A stretch of 64,000 nt of DNA from the NCBI RefSeq assembly GCF_009727955.1, contig NZ_WOBR01000004.1:1303724-1367723 (forward strand), in the 5' to 3' direction. The translations under genes and the position numbers were made by a program. Shown in pieces: positions 9,463 through 19,531 of this stretch. Numbering within the stretch: the stretch's first letter is position 1; every line of letters begins with the position of its first letter. Source of the DNA: Aliivibrio fischeri. Its GTDB lineage: Bacteria > Pseudomonadota > Gammaproteobacteria > Enterobacterales > Vibrionaceae. The notes under the pieces were generated by a model that worked only from the letters and a program-made list of their open reading frames with translations, searched no databases and was not told the origin of the DNA.

Positions 9463-11343
9463 TTGATTAAGCGCAAACGCACACAGATCCGTGACTATCA
9501 CGCTGAAACGAGATTATTTGCATCACGTGCAATTATCTCGTTTTCAGGGATCATTGTACTTATTGGTCTGCTTTTGACTAACTTGTACAACATTCAAATC
9601 AATGAATTTCAAGATTATAAAACACGCTCAAATGATAACCGTATTAAGATAGTCCCTATCGCACCAAACCGAGGATTAATCTTTGATAGAAACGGAAATC
9701 CATTAGCGGAAAACCGCCCTGTTTTTAATTTAGAAGTGACACCAGATAAGGTATCTAATCTTCCTCAGTTATTCACTGAGTTACAAACTATCTTACCAAT
9801 CACACAAGATAATATTGATGACTTTCAAAAAGAACGTCGCCGTACTCGTCGTTTTAAATCCGTCCCTCTTCTTACTCAATTAACACAAGAGCAAGTAGCG
9901 ATATTTTCTGTTAATCAACACAAATTCCAAGGGGTTGAGATAAAAGCTTACTTAAAACGTTTTTATCCTTATGGGAAAACCCTCACGCATGTTCTTGGTT
10001 ATGTAGCTAAAATTAACGACCGTGATTTAGCTCGTTTAGCACGTGAAGAAAAAGACGCAAATTATCAAGCAACTCGTGATATTGGTAAATTAGGTATTGA
10101 ACGCTTTTATGAAGATATTCTTCATGGAACCGCAGGCTATCAAGAAGTTGAAGTAAATAGCCGAGGTCGAGTCATTCGTACACTGAAGTATGTGCCACCA
10201 ATCCCGGGTAAAGATATCGTATTAAACCTAGATATCAAACTTCAAAAGTTTGTTGAGAAACAACTCGATGGACGCAGAGGTTCTGCCATTGTTCTTGATC
10301 CAAAAACCAGCGCTGTTTTAGCTATGGTTTCAAGTCCAAGCTACGATCCGAACTTATTTGTACATGGCATTTCAAGTAAAAATTACAGTGCCCTATTAAA
10401 CGATCCTGATCGCCCATTAGTTAACAGAAGCACATTAGGTATCTATCCACCAGCATCAACTGTAAAACCATTTATCGCAGTTTCTGCATTAAAAGAGAAA
10501 ATTGTTACCACAGAAACAACCCGTGATGATCCTGGTTATTGGCGCATACCTAACTCTAAGACTAAACCATTTAGAGACTGGAAACGTTGGGGTCACGGTA
10601 CAGTTAACTTAAAACAATCTATTGAAGAGTCTGTTGATACCTTCTTCTATCAAATCGCCTATGATATGGGCATTGATAGACTATCAAGTTGGATGATGAA
10701 ATTTGGTTTTGGTGATTATACCGGTATTGATATTCGTGAAGAAAGTAAGGCGAACATGCCTACTCGTGAGTGGAAAGTTGCCCGTTTCCGTACCCCATGG
10801 TACCAAGGGGATACTATCCCTGTAGGTATTGGTCAAGGCTACTGGACAGCAACGCCAATGCAGCTTGCAAAAGCAACCGCTGTATTAACCAATCATGGTA
10901 AAGTTCAAGCACCGCATTTATTAAAAAGCATCATTGAAAATAATAAAGAAGTGCCTTATGAACCAGAACCTTACCCACCAATTGAAGGGGTAAAAGACAG
11001 TTACTGGCAATTAGCTATTGATGGCATGATTCTAGTAAATAATGGACGTAAAGGTACAGCAAGAAGAGCTTTTGCAGGCACGCCTTATGTAAGTGCTGGT
11101 AAATCAGGTACATCGCAAGTATTCGGTCTAAAAGAAGATGAAGAATATAATGCAGATGAAATTGCAGAGCACTTACGTGACCACGCCTTATTTACCGGTT
11201 TTGCACCAGCAAAAGATCCAAAAGTTATTATTTCTCTAGTATTAGAGAATGGTGGTGGTGGCTCTAGCCAAGGTGGTCCAATAGCTCGTCACGTCTTCGA
11301 TTATGTATTATTACCGAAAACGGAAGAGGCAACTAAGAAGTAA
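9463..11343 (+). CDS. mrdA: Penicillin-binding protein 2 (rod-shape transpeptidase)
   Basis: The 626-residue protein starts at TTG 9463, three bases after rlmH. One membrane helix lies at about residues 24-44, then the pedestal/dimerisation region, then the transpeptidase domain with the SxxK motif STVKPF (Ser332) and the KSGTSQ motif near residue 547. PBP2 cross-links peptidoglycan in the elongasome with RodA. The stop overlaps the mrdB start by one base (TAATG), so the two partners are translationally coupled. Confidence 0.97.
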   Translation: MIKRKRTQIRDYHAETRLFASRAIISFSGIIVLIGLLLTNLYNIQINEFQDYKTRSNDNRIKIVPIAPNRGLIFDRNGNPLAENRPVFNLEVTPDKVSNLPQLFTELQTILPITQDNIDDFQKERRRTRRFKSVPLLTQLTQEQVAIFSVNQHKFQGVEIKAYLKRFYPYGKTLTHVLGYVAKINDRDLARLAREEKDANYQATRDIGKLGIERFYEDILHGTAGYQEVEVNSRGRVIRTLKYVPPIPGKDIVLNLDIKLQKFVEKQLDGRRGSAIVLDPKTSAVLAMVSSPSYDPNLFVHGISSKNYSALLNDPDRPLVNRSTLGIYPPASTVKPFIAVSALKEKIVTTETTRDDPGYWRIPNSKTKPFRDWKRWGHGTVNLKQSIEESVDTFFYQIAYDMGIDRLSSWMMKFGFGDYTGIDIREESKANMPTREWKVARFRTPWYQGDTIPVGIGQGYWTATPMQLAKATAVLTNHGKVQAPHLLKSIIENNKEVPYEPEPYPPIEGVKDSYWQLAIDGMILVNNGRKGTARRAFAGTPYVSAGKSGTSQVFGLKEDEEYNADEIAEHLRDHALFTGFAPAKDPKVIISLVLENGGGGSSQGGPIARHVFDYVLLPKTEEATKK

Positions 11344-12464
11344 TGAGAGTTGATATTGCATCAGGAAAGAATCGCGACTTTTTTCATCGTATTCATTTAG
11401 ATTTACCGCTACTGTTGGGTATTTTACTACTAATGGCATGCGCCTTAGTGATTATGTACAGTGCTAGTGGTCAAAGTTTATTGATGATGGACAAGCAAGC
11501 AATGAGAATGTTGCTTTCTTTAGGAGTCATGTTTTTTCTTGCGCAAATATCGCCAAGAGCCTATGAAGCTGCAGCTCCCTATGTTTTTACTATAGGGATC
11601 TTTCTATTGTTAGGAGTACTCCTATTTGGTGAAGCCTCAAAAGGTGCTCAACGATGGTTGAATTTTGGCTTTGTTCGATTTCAACCATCAGAGCTTATCA
11701 AATTAGCCGTGCCATTAATGGTGGCTCGTTATATTGGCAATAAACCCTTACCACCAACGGTTAGAACTCTCTTTTTCGCTCTGTTAATGGTCTTTGTTCC
11801 AACCATCATGATTGCCAAGCAACCAGATCTAGGAACCTCAATATTGATTGCTGCATCGGGTATCTTCGTTATTTTTCTAGCTGGTATCAGTTGGAAAATA
11901 ATCACAGCAGCAGCCGTTGCCGTTGGCGCTTTTATCCCTATTTTATGGTTTTTCTTAATGCGACCTTATCAAAAAGTTCGTGTTCAAACGCTATTTAACC
12001 CTGAATCCGATCCACTTGGTGCTGGTTATCATATTATTCAATCTAAGATAGCGATTGGTTCTGGTGGCCTATTAGGAAAAGGATGGTTACACGGGACCCA
12101 GTCTCAACTCGAATTCATACCTGAGCGACATACCGATTTCATTTTTGCCGTGATTGCAGAAGAATGGGGACTTATTGGTGTTATTGCTTTATTAACGCTC
12201 TATCTATTTATCATTGGTCGCGGCTTATTTTTGGCGAGTCAAGCACAGACGGCTTTTGGACGCATGATGGGAGGAAGTGTTGTACTAAGCTTCTTTGTTT
12301 ATATTTTTGTAAACATAGGCATGGTAAGTGGCATTCTTCCTGTTGTAGGCGTTCCTCTTCCCTTAGTTAGTTATGGTGGTACTTCCATGGTTACCCTCAT
12401 GGCTGGTTTTGGTATTTTAATGTCAATCCATACACATAGAAAAGTTCACTCAAAGGCAAATTAA
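11343..12464 (+). CDS. mrdB: Peptidoglycan glycosyltransferase RodA (SEDS family)
   Basis: The 373-residue polytopic membrane protein has about ten hydrophobic segments. SEDS signatures are visible: [20 protein letters not shown] and, near the C-terminus, [19 protein letters not shown]. RodA polymerises lipid II during cell elongation with PBP2. It overlaps both mrdA upstream and rlpA downstream by a single base (TAATG junctions), making a tightly coupled trio. Confidence 0.97.
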   Translation: MRVDIASGKNRDFFHRIHLDLPLLLGILLLMACALVIMYSASGQSLLMMDKQAMRMLLSLGVMFFLAQISPRAYEAAAPYVFTIGIFLLLGVLLFGEASKGAQRWLNFGFVRFQPSELIKLAVPLMVARYIGNKPLPPTVRTLFFALLMVFVPTIMIAKQPDLGTSILIAASGIFVIFLAGISWKIITAAAVAVGAFIPILWFFLMRPYQKVRVQTLFNPESDPLGAGYHIIQSKIAIGSGGLLGKGWLHGTQSQLEFIPERHTDFIFAVIAEEWGLIGVIALLTLYLFIIGRGLFLASQAQTAFGRMMGGSVVLSFFVYIFVNIGMVSGILPVVGVPLPLVSYGGTSMVTLMAGFGILMSIHTHRKVHSKAN

Positions 12465-13273
12465 TGCGTGTTATTCTACTTGCAGTTTCTCTTATATTAG
12501 CGGGTTGTGCTTCTGAACCACCAAAAAAATCAACTGATGAACCTAATGCTGGTCGTTATCAAATTGATAATGACATTGCACCTGATATGCCAATTTCAGT
12601 TGAACATATTGAAGATGCTCACCCTCGTTATGAGCCAAAAAGTTTATATGGCAACAAAGATTACACCTTATTAGGCAAAGATTACCCGATAGTAAAAGAA
12701 CCCAAAGGGTTTACTCAAGAAGGGATAAGTTCTTGGTATGGTAAAAAATTTCATGGCCATAAAACATCAAATGGCGAAGTGTATGATATGTATTCAATGA
12801 GTGCAGCTCATAAAACACTTCCGCTCCCAAGTTACGTAAAAGTAACCAACAAAGACAACGGAAAAACAGCCATTGTTCGAGTTAATGATCGTGGACCTTT
12901 TCATGAAGGTCGAATTATAGACTTAAGTTTTGCAGCTGCCGCCAAACTTGATGTACTTAAAACCGGAACAGCAAATGTAAAAATCGAATATATTTCTGTA
13001 GATAAACCGACAAATCCACAAGAATGGCATGCAATAGACCCTAATCAATATCATATTCAAATGGTCGCCGTTAAAAATGAACAAAGTGCGGATAAAATAG
13101 CAAAGAAACTAGAAGCACAATTTAATGCCCCAACAAACATTATAAAATCAGGTAATGTTTACCGTGTTCGTTTAGGGCCTTTTATTGATAGAGACAAAGC
13201 AGATAAAACATTAATCGAAGCAAAAAATGGACAATATACTTCAGCGTTTATCATCCAAGAACTGAAGAAGTAA
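12464..13273 (+). CDS. rlpA: Septal-ring lytic transglycosylase RlpA family lipoprotein
   Basis: The 269-residue protein has a lipoprotein signal ending ILAGC. A double-psi beta-barrel domain (about residues 85-180) contains GISSWYGKKFHGHKTSNGE and RVNDRGPFHEGRIIDLS, including the catalytic-type HGxxTxxGE region and the aspartate in NDRGP. A C-terminal SPOR domain (about 190-268) would bind denuded glycan at the septum. Only the Pseudomonas enzyme has well-proven transglycosylase activity; activity here is inferred. It is coupled to mrdB by a TAATG overlap. Confidence 0.92.
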   Translation: MRVILLAVSLILAGCASEPPKKSTDEPNAGRYQIDNDIAPDMPISVEHIEDAHPRYEPKSLYGNKDYTLLGKDYPIVKEPKGFTQEGISSWYGKKFHGHKTSNGEVYDMYSMSAAHKTLPLPSYVKVTNKDNGKTAIVRVNDRGPFHEGRIIDLSFAAAAKLDVLKTGTANVKIEYISVDKPTNPQEWHAIDPNQYHIQMVAVKNEQSADKIAKKLEAQFNAPTNIIKSGNVYRVRLGPFIDRDKADKTLIEAKNGQYTSAFIIQELKK

Positions 13274-13553
13274 TGATTTCAAAGATGACAATATCAACAG
13301 AAATGTCAATCTTTAGTAAATATTGTAAGTAAATATCCAGCATCTCTTATTGATGTAAATGTTAATGAACTAATGTGGAATCTTATTGTCTTTATATAAC
13401 AACAAGATAGGAATGTCTCATAAAAAGAGCAGATGAATTTTTATTATCTTTCTTTTCATATAAAATCAGTTATTTAATTACACATCTGGTTATGATATTC
13501 AAATCTGCTATTATGTACGCAGTTTCACTACCTCACAGTGCAAAGTTATTATT
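13274..13553. other. Intergenic region between rlpA and dacA
   Basis: These 280 AT-rich bases hold no convincing ORF. A hairpin with one mismatch (13380-13389 with 13399-13408) lies near the middle, and the dacA extended -10 element is at the right end. Nothing else was recognised. Confidence 0.5.
13506..13514 (+). promoter_or_regulatory. Extended -10 promoter element for dacA
   Basis: TGCTATTAT is an extended -10 (TGn plus TATTAT, five of six matches). No good -35 is seen 16-18 bases upstream, which is common for extended -10 promoters. Predicted leader is roughly 33 bases before the dacA ATG. Confidence 0.45.
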
Positions 13554-14729
13554 ATGAAAAATTCAGCGAAACAGTTAAAACGACTTATCTTATCGAGCTT
13601 TATTTTAGGCTCAACCGTTGCTGTAGCAGCACCTGCGGTTATTCCAAATGCACCGCAAATCGCAGCTAAAGGCTACGTATTAATGGATTATCATTCAGGC
13701 AAAGTATTGGCTGAAAAAGATATGAACGTTCGTATGAACCCAGCAAGCTTAACTAAAATGATGACAAGTTATGTTATCGGTCAAGAAATTGAAAGTGGCA
13801 ACATTTCAATGGATGACGATGTAGTTATCAGTAAAAATGCTTGGGCTAAAAACTTCCCTGGTTCATCAAAAATGTTCATTGAAGTGGGTAGTACTGTAAA
13901 AGTTCGTGAACTTAATAAAGGTATTATCATTCAATCTGGTAACGATGCTTGTGTAGCAATGGCTGAGCATGTTGCGGGATCTGAAGATGCATTTGTTGAC
14001 CTAATGAACGCGTGGGCAAAAACATTAAATCTGAAAAACACACACTTTGCTAACGTTCATGGTCTTGATCGTGATGACTTATACTCAACGCCTTACGATA
14101 TGGCATTGATTGGTCAAGCCTTAATCCGTGATGTGCCTGAAGAATATCGCGTATATTCTGAAAAATCATTTACTTACAATGGTATCACTCAATACAACCG
14201 AAATGGTCTATTGTGGGATAAAAGCATGAACGTTGATGGCATTAAAACAGGCCATACAAACGGTGCTGGCTTCAACCTAGTAAGTTCAGCAACTGAAGGG
14301 AAAATGCGTTTAGTTGCTGTTGTTATGGGAACTAAATCAGGTAACGCTCGTAAAGCAGAAAGTAAAAAATTACTTAACTACGGTTTCCGTTTCTTTGAAA
14401 CAGTTTCACCGCATAAAGCAAATGAAACATTCGTAACTGAAAAAGTATGGATGGGTAGCACCGATGAAGTTGCTTTAGGTGTTGCAGAAGACACGTATGT
14501 AACTTTACCGCGTGGTCAAGCTAAGAAAATGACAGCAAGCTTTGTATTAGAAAAAACGCTTGAAGCACCTATCTACAAAGGTGATGTTGTTGGTAAGCTT
14601 TACTACCAAATCGATGGTGAAGACATTGCTGAATATCCACTACTTGCTCTAAATGATGTGGAAGAAGGTGGTATCTTTAGCCGTCTTATCGATTACATTG
14701 TTCTAATGTTTAAAGGCTGGTTAAGCTAA
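13554..14729 (+). CDS. dacA: D-alanyl-D-alanine carboxypeptidase, PBP5/6 family
   Basis: The 391-residue protein carries a Sec signal peptide cleaved after about AVAAPA. Active-site motifs are the SxxK box SLTK (Ser65-Lys68), SGNDA, and KTGHT. A C-terminal beta domain and a terminal amphipathic helix (FSRLIDYIVLMFKGWLS) would anchor it to the periplasmic face of the inner membrane. It trims the terminal D-Ala from pentapeptides and so controls cross-linking. It has its own promoter element and terminator, so it is probably monocistronic. Confidence 0.96.
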   Translation: MKNSAKQLKRLILSSFILGSTVAVAAPAVIPNAPQIAAKGYVLMDYHSGKVLAEKDMNVRMNPASLTKMMTSYVIGQEIESGNISMDDDVVISKNAWAKNFPGSSKMFIEVGSTVKVRELNKGIIIQSGNDACVAMAEHVAGSEDAFVDLMNAWAKTLNLKNTHFANVHGLDRDDLYSTPYDMALIGQALIRDVPEEYRVYSEKSFTYNGITQYNRNGLLWDKSMNVDGIKTGHTNGAGFNLVSSATEGKMRLVAVVMGTKSGNARKAESKKLLNYGFRFFETVSPHKANETFVTEKVWMGSTDEVALGVAEDTYVTLPRGQAKKMTASFVLEKTLEAPIYKGDVVGKLYYQIDGEDIAEYPLLALNDVEEGGIFSRLIDYIVLMFKGWLS

Positions 14730-14753
14730 TATTCAGCTAAGCTTGGAATACAT

Positions 14754-14779
14754 AAAAGGCAGCTTCGGTTGCCTTTTTT
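14754..14779 (+). terminator. Intrinsic terminator of dacA
   Basis: AAAAGGCA and TGCCTTTT flank a CTTCGG-containing loop and run into a six-T tract ending at 14779. It lies 25 bases after the dacA stop. Confidence 0.85.
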
Positions 14780-14797
14780 AATTTACTGGATTAACAC

Positions 14798-14826
14798 TTG
14801 TTATCTGACCTAGGTCACAGTAATAT
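14798..14826 (+). promoter_or_regulatory. ybeD promoter with a perfect 12-bp palindrome in its spacer
   Basis: TTGTTA (14798-14803) and TAATAT (14821-14826) are separated by exactly 17 bases. The spacer contains TGACCTAGGTCA (14806-14817), a perfect palindrome, ideally placed for a repressor that excludes RNA polymerase. The cognate regulator is not recognised. Confidence 0.5.
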
Positions 14827-14864
14827 TCTCAACATATATTATCCACTCTCGATTGGAGACGGTT

Positions 14865-15134
14865 ATGCAAGAGCAACCAAAGCTAAAAGATCTTCTAGAA
14901 TTCCCATGTAAATTTACGTACAAAGCCGTTGGCCTTGCTCATGAAGAGCTTCCTGAGCTTGTTCTTGAAGTGATCCAACGCCATGCTCCTGGCGATTACA
15001 CACCAGCAGTAAAGCCAAGTGGCAAAGGTAACTACCACTCAGTATCAGTAAGCATTACAGCGACCTCTATTGAGCAAGTAGAAACTCTTTATAAAGAACT
15101 AGCGGAAATCGAAATCGTTCGTATGGTTCTGTAA
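14865..15134 (+). CDS. ybeD: YbeD-family protein (DUF493)
   Basis: Starting at ATG 14865 (with GGAG at 14855-14858 as ribosome-binding site) the protein has 89 residues. It aligns end to end with E. coli YbeD, with [17 protein letters not shown] near the N-terminus and [11 protein letters not shown] in the middle, an ACT-like alpha-beta fold. Molecular function is unknown; it is nearly always next to lipB/lipA. An in-frame TTG at 14853 is rejected because it overlaps the ribosome-binding site. A strong terminator separates it from lipB. Confidence 0.9.
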   Translation: MQEQPKLKDLLEFPCKFTYKAVGLAHEELPELVLEVIQRHAPGDYTPAVKPSGKGNYHSVSVSITATSIEQVETLYKELAEIEIVRMVL

Positions 15135-15142
15135 TAAAATGA

Positions 15143-15178
15143 TAGGCAATATTAGCTGATAATATTGCCTACCTTTTT
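15143..15178 (+). terminator. Intrinsic terminator after ybeD
   Basis: TAGGCAATATTA (15143-15154) pairs perfectly with TAATATTGCCTA (15160-15171), followed by CC and five Ts. It separates ybeD from lipB, so lipB probably has its own promoter in 15179-15268. Confidence 0.8.
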
Positions 15179-15268
15179 GATCTTTTGATATACCCCTACA
15201 TTTCTTATCTATTCCTTCCCTTCTATCCTTGCTATCATTAGGCAAATTTTCAACCTAGTGTGATCTAA

Positions 15269-15946
15269 TTGAACAAACGTCTAGTGGTTAAAAATCTTGG
15301 TCGACAAGATTACGAACCGGTATGGAAAGCAATGCATACTTTTACCGATGAACGTGATGAAAATACATGTGATGAAGTATGGCTAGTGGAACATAACCCT
15401 GTATTTACACAAGGACAAGCAGGTAAAGAAGAACACGTTCTTGCTGCTGGTGATATCCCTATTGTAAAAAGCGATAGAGGTGGACAAGTGACTTATCACG
15501 GTCCGGGTCAATTAGTTGCTTATGTATTAATTAATTTGCGACGTAAAAACATTGGTGTACGTGAATTAGTAACGCATATTGAAAATACCGTAATCAATAC
15601 ATTAAGTCATTTTAATGTTGAGTCAGCAGCACGTCCTGATGCTCCGGGAGTGTATGTTGATAACAAGAAAATCTGCTCATTAGGATTACGCATCCGTAAA
15701 GGATGTTCATTTCATGGATTAGCACTTAACATTAATATGGATTTATCTCCTTTCCTACGTATAAACCCTTGTGGTTATGCTGGTATGGAAATGATCCAAC
15801 TTCATGACTTAGTTAAAGATAACATGACAGTAGAGAATAAAGCAGAACACGTCGAAGATGTTCATCCTTTACTGATTAAAGAATTAACAACACTACTTGA
15901 TTACACTGATATCGAGTATTTAACGGAAAGCAGCAATCATGAGTAA
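15269..15946 (+). CDS. lipB: Octanoyltransferase LipB
   Basis: The 225-residue protein starts at TTG 15269 ([19 protein letters not shown]). Motifs [17 protein letters not shown] and [21 protein letters not shown] include the catalytic Cys and Lys of LipB. It transfers octanoyl groups from acyl carrier protein to lipoyl domains, the first step of protein lipoylation in the cytosol. The last eight bases overlap the start of lipA, which carries out the next step. Confidence 0.96.
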   Translation: MNKRLVVKNLGRQDYEPVWKAMHTFTDERDENTCDEVWLVEHNPVFTQGQAGKEEHVLAAGDIPIVKSDRGGQVTYHGPGQLVAYVLINLRRKNIGVRELVTHIENTVINTLSHFNVESAARPDAPGVYVDNKKICSLGLRIRKGCSFHGLALNINMDLSPFLRINPCGYAGMEMIQLHDLVKDNMTVENKAEHVEDVHPLLIKELTTLLDYTDIEYLTESSNHE

Positions 15947-16904
15947 GCCAATCCAAATGGAAAAAGGTGTAAAATACCGCGATGCCGATAAAATGGCATT
16001 AATTCCAGTTAAAAACATGCCTACAGAGCAAAAAGAAGTACTACGTAAGCCTGAATGGATGAAAATCAAACTTCCTGCTAGCAGTAAACGTATCGACGAT
16101 ATCAAATCAGCAATGCGTAAGAATAACCTTCACTCTGTATGTGAAGAAGCCTCTTGCCCTAACCTAGCAGAATGTTTTAACCACGGTACTGCAACCTTCA
16201 TGATCTTAGGTGCTATCTGTACCCGCCGTTGTCCTTTCTGTGATGTTGCCCATGGCCGTCCTGTTGCACCAGAAGCTGAAGAACCAAAAAAACTGGCTAA
16301 AACAATTCAAGATATGAAATTGAAGTATGTGGTAATTACTTCGGTTGACCGTGATGATTTACGTGATGGCGGTGCTCAGCATTTTGCAGATTGTAACCGT
16401 GAAATCCGTGCATTAAATCCTGAAATCCGCATTGAAACATTGGTTCCAGATTTCCGTGGCCGTATGGATCGCGCTCTTGAAGCGATGATCGATAACCCGC
16501 CAAATGTATTTAACCATAACTTAGAAACCGCACCTCGTCTTTACCGTAAAGTACGCCCAGGAGCGAATTACCAATGGTCTTTAGATCTACTTAAAAAATT
16601 CAAAGATCAGCACCCGAACGTTCCGACTAAATCGGGCCTAATGATGGGCTTAGGTGAAACAAAAGAAGAGATTGTTGAAGTATTAAAAGACTTACGAGCT
16701 CATGGTGTGACCATGCTTACTCTGGGTCAATACTTAGCACCAAGTCGTCACCACTTACCAGTAGAACGTTACGTTCCACCTGCTGAGTTTGATGAGTTAA
16801 AAGAAATCGCATTAGAACTTGGGTTTACTCACGCTGCATGTGGTCCTTTTGTTCGCTCTTCTTACCATGCCGATCTTCAAGCTAAAGGCGAAGAAGTTAA
16901 GTAA
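15939..16904 (+). CDS. lipA: Lipoyl synthase
   Basis: The 321-residue radical-SAM enzyme has both iron-sulfur cluster motifs: the auxiliary cluster cysteines in [12 protein letters not shown] and the radical-SAM CTRRCPFC (CxxxCxxC). The conserved RSSYH is near the C-terminus. It inserts sulfur at C6 and C8 of the octanoyl chain. The ATG at 15939 overlaps the lipB end, so the pair is co-translated. A bidirectional terminator follows. Confidence 0.98.
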   Translation: MSKPIQMEKGVKYRDADKMALIPVKNMPTEQKEVLRKPEWMKIKLPASSKRIDDIKSAMRKNNLHSVCEEASCPNLAECFNHGTATFMILGAICTRRCPFCDVAHGRPVAPEAEEPKKLAKTIQDMKLKYVVITSVDRDDLRDGGAQHFADCNREIRALNPEIRIETLVPDFRGRMDRALEAMIDNPPNVFNHNLETAPRLYRKVRPGANYQWSLDLLKKFKDQHPNVPTKSGLMMGLGETKEEIVEVLKDLRAHGVTMLTLGQYLAPSRHHLPVERYVPPAEFDELKEIALELGFTHAACGPFVRSSYHADLQAKGEEVK

Positions 16905-16923
16905 GGTCTAGGGTCTGAATAAT

Positions 16924-16957
16924 AAAAAAGGTTGACGTTTTGGCGTCAACCTTTTTT
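16924..16957. terminator. Bidirectional terminator between lipA and proA
   Basis: AAAAAAGGTTGACG and CGTCAACCTTTTTT form a near-perfect stem flanked by A- and T-runs, so it can stop both lipA (+) and proA (-) transcripts. Confidence 0.9.
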
Positions 16958-16982
16958 GTTTATAGATACTTTAACGTTGAGA

Positions 16983-18239
16983 CTAAGAACGGATTAGATA
17001 ATCTGCTTTACCTACCCATTTATAGCTTGTTAGCTCTTCTAAGCCCATTGGACCACGTGCGTGAAGTTTCTGTGTAGATACCGCAACTTCTGCACCTAAA
17101 CCAAACTGAGCGCCATCAGTAAAGCGTGTTGATGCATTTACGTATACCGCAGCAGAGCCAGCCGTATTAATAAATTTTTCAGCTGATTCAATATTATTCG
17201 TTAGAATGGTATCAGAATGACTCGCGTTATGCTTTTGCATATGTGCAGCAGCTTCATTAACATCAGCAACCACTTTCACACCTAATGTGTAACTTAACCA
17301 TTCGGTATCAAAATCACCATCTTGCGCTTCACGTAGCGAGATGCCATCACACTCTTTTAATAAAGCATAAGCTTTAGGCTCAGCCACTAACTCAACACGA
17401 CCAGCCATATTATTAGCAAGTAACGTTAAGAATTGTGGTGCAACGGCTTCATGAACCAGTAATGTATCTAATGCATTACATGCGGATGGACGTTGTGCTT
17501 TTGAATTATCAACTACAACTAACGCTCTTTCTAAATCAGCACTTTCATCAACAAACGCATGGCTAATACCAAAGCCACCAATAATCACAGGAATAGAGCT
17601 GTTTTCTTTACACATTTTATGTAAACCAGCACCACCACGTGGAATGATCATATCTACATAATCATCCATAGTCAGAAGTTGAGACACTAATTCACGATCT
17701 GGCTTTTCGATATATTGAACAGATGCTGCTGGTAATCCTGCTTTTTCCAAAGCAACTTGAATAACTTTTACCAACTCCATATTAGAGAAAAACGTCTCTT
17801 TCCCACCACGTAAAATGCTTGCGTTTCCTGTTTTCAAACACAAAGAAGCAATATCAATGGTTACATTTGGTCGAGCTTCATAAATCACACCGATAACCCC
17901 GATAGGTACACGGCGGCGTGATAATGACATGCCATTTTCAAGGACTTTACTGTCGATCTCACTGCCAACAGGGTCGTTTAAACTAATAACATTACGTACA
18001 TCATTAGCAATACCAACCAAACGCTCTTCAGTCAGTAATAAGCGATCTTGCATCGCTTCAGAAATGCCCGCTTCTACAGCCGCTTTAATGTCTTTTTCAT
18101 TGGCTGCCAATATCGCATCTTTATTTGCTTCTAATTCATCAGCAATAATTGCAAGTGCTTTATTCTTTTGCGCTGTCGGGGCAACAGCTAAGTCAAATGC
18201 AGCGGCTTTAGCTGCTTGACCCATAGTTGTTAAATTCAC
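16983..18239 (-). CDS. proA: Glutamate-5-semialdehyde dehydrogenase
   Basis: The 418-residue protein starts at GTG 18239 with a clear AAAGGA site upstream. ALDH-type motifs are present: [19 protein letters not shown], the catalytic cysteine in [15 protein letters not shown], and [20 protein letters not shown]. ProA reduces glutamyl-5-phosphate to glutamate semialdehyde, step two of proline synthesis. It lies 14 bases downstream of proB and shares its transcript. Confidence 0.97.
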   Translation of the reverse strand: MNLTTMGQAAKAAAFDLAVAPTAQKNKALAIIADELEANKDAILAANEKDIKAAVEAGISEAMQDRLLLTEERLVGIANDVRNVISLNDPVGSEIDSKVLENGMSLSRRRVPIGVIGVIYEARPNVTIDIASLCLKTGNASILRGGKETFFSNMELVKVIQVALEKAGLPAASVQYIEKPDRELVSQLLTMDDYVDMIIPRGGAGLHKMCKENSSIPVIIGGFGISHAFVDESADLERALVVVDNSKAQRPSACNALDTLLVHEAVAPQFLTLLANNMAGRVELVAEPKAYALLKECDGISLREAQDGDFDTEWLSYTLGVKVVADVNEAAAHMQKHNASHSDTILTNNIESAEKFINTAGSAAVYVNASTRFTDGAQFGLGAEVAVSTQKLHARGPMGLEELTSYKWVGKADYLIRS

Positions 18240-18253
18240 AATATATCCTTTTA

Positions 18254-19363
18254 CTAAATCAGTACTAAATCATCACGATGGATAGCTACAGGGCCATATT
18301 CGTAGCCTAATACTGCGTAAATATCCTGACTGTGTTTTCCTAAAATCTTAGATAAGTCGTCACTTGAATAACGTGAAATACCACGAGCGATCAATTCACC
18401 TTTTGTATTCACAATTTTCGCTACGCCACCACGAACGAAATGGCCTGATACTTCAGTGATCCCTTTACTTAATAAACTACTGCCTTTTTGCTGTACGGCA
18501 TTAACTGCGCCTTCATCAATAACAATGCTGCCTTTTGATGGAGGTCCCGCTAAAATCCAACGTTTACGACTCTCTAGAGCACACTCAACAGGTAAGAACT
18601 TCGTACCTTGAGGTTTAGAATTAACCACATCAGTAATGACATTCTCAGCACTACCAGCAGCAATAATTACTTCAATACCAGCTCGGCGCGCCACATCAGC
18701 AGCTTGCAGCTTCGTCGCCATACCACCAGTACCAAGAGTTGTACCACTTCCGCCAGCTATCTTGCGTAATGTTTCATCGATAGTATGAACTTCTTTGATC
18801 AGTTCTGCTTTTGGATCTTTACGTGGATCAGCAGTAAATAGACCCGATTGGTCTGTTAACAATAATAATTTATCTGCGCCCGCTAAAATACCGACTAATG
18901 CAGAAAGGTTATCGTTGTCACCGACTTTAATTTCATTGGTTGCTACCGCATCATTTTCATTAACGATAGGAACGATGTTATTTTTTAATAGCGCCTGAAG
19001 CATATCTCGTGCATTTAAATAACGCTCGCGATCATCTAAATCAGCTCGAGTTAATAGCATTTGACCTACATCGACACCATAAATACCAAACAAACTTTGC
19101 CATGCTTGAATTAAGCAACTTTGACCAACAGCAGCTAATAACTGCTTGTTAGCCATGGTTTTGGGTAGTTCGGGGTAGTTAAGATGCTCACGGCCAGCAG
19201 CAATTGCGCCTGACGTAACAACAATAACTTGATGGCCAGCTTTTTTTAGCTGAACACATTGGCGAACTAATTCAACCATGTGTGCTCTATCTAATTTTAA
19301 TGTGCCACCGGTGAGTACACTTGTACCAAGCTTAACTACTATGGTTTGAGATTGTGTATTCAA
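18254..19363 (-). CDS. proB: Glutamate 5-kinase
   Basis: The 369-residue protein has an amino-acid-kinase domain ([45 protein letters not shown]) and a C-terminal PUA domain. It phosphorylates glutamate for proline synthesis and is normally feedback-inhibited by proline. The start is a TTG (19363) that gives an N-terminus aligned with E. coli ProB. In E. coli crl lies near proB and frsA; no such gene is present in the 168 bases upstream here. Confidence 0.97.
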   Translation of the reverse strand: MNTQSQTIVVKLGTSVLTGGTLKLDRAHMVELVRQCVQLKKAGHQVIVVTSGAIAAGREHLNYPELPKTMANKQLLAAVGQSCLIQAWQSLFGIYGVDVGQMLLTRADLDDRERYLNARDMLQALLKNNIVPIVNENDAVATNEIKVGDNDNLSALVGILAGADKLLLLTDQSGLFTADPRKDPKAELIKEVHTIDETLRKIAGGSGTTLGTGGMATKLQAADVARRAGIEVIIAAGSAENVITDVVNSKPQGTKFLPVECALESRKRWILAGPPSKGSIVIDEGAVNAVQQKGSSLLSKGITEVSGHFVRGGVAKIVNTKGELIARGISRYSSDDLSKILGKHSQDIYAVLGYEYGPVAIHRDDLVLI

Positions 19364-19531
19364 TTCCCTACTACCTATTTTACTTAAATAAATGATGTAA
19401 ATTTTACGACAATAATCATCGTAACGTTGTTGGTAAAACTGACACTACTTTTAGCAAGCAAATCAGAACAGTACAAGCTTAAAATAGCATTTAATAACAT
19501 TTCACTTTAATTCTATTAATAAAAAGAGAAA

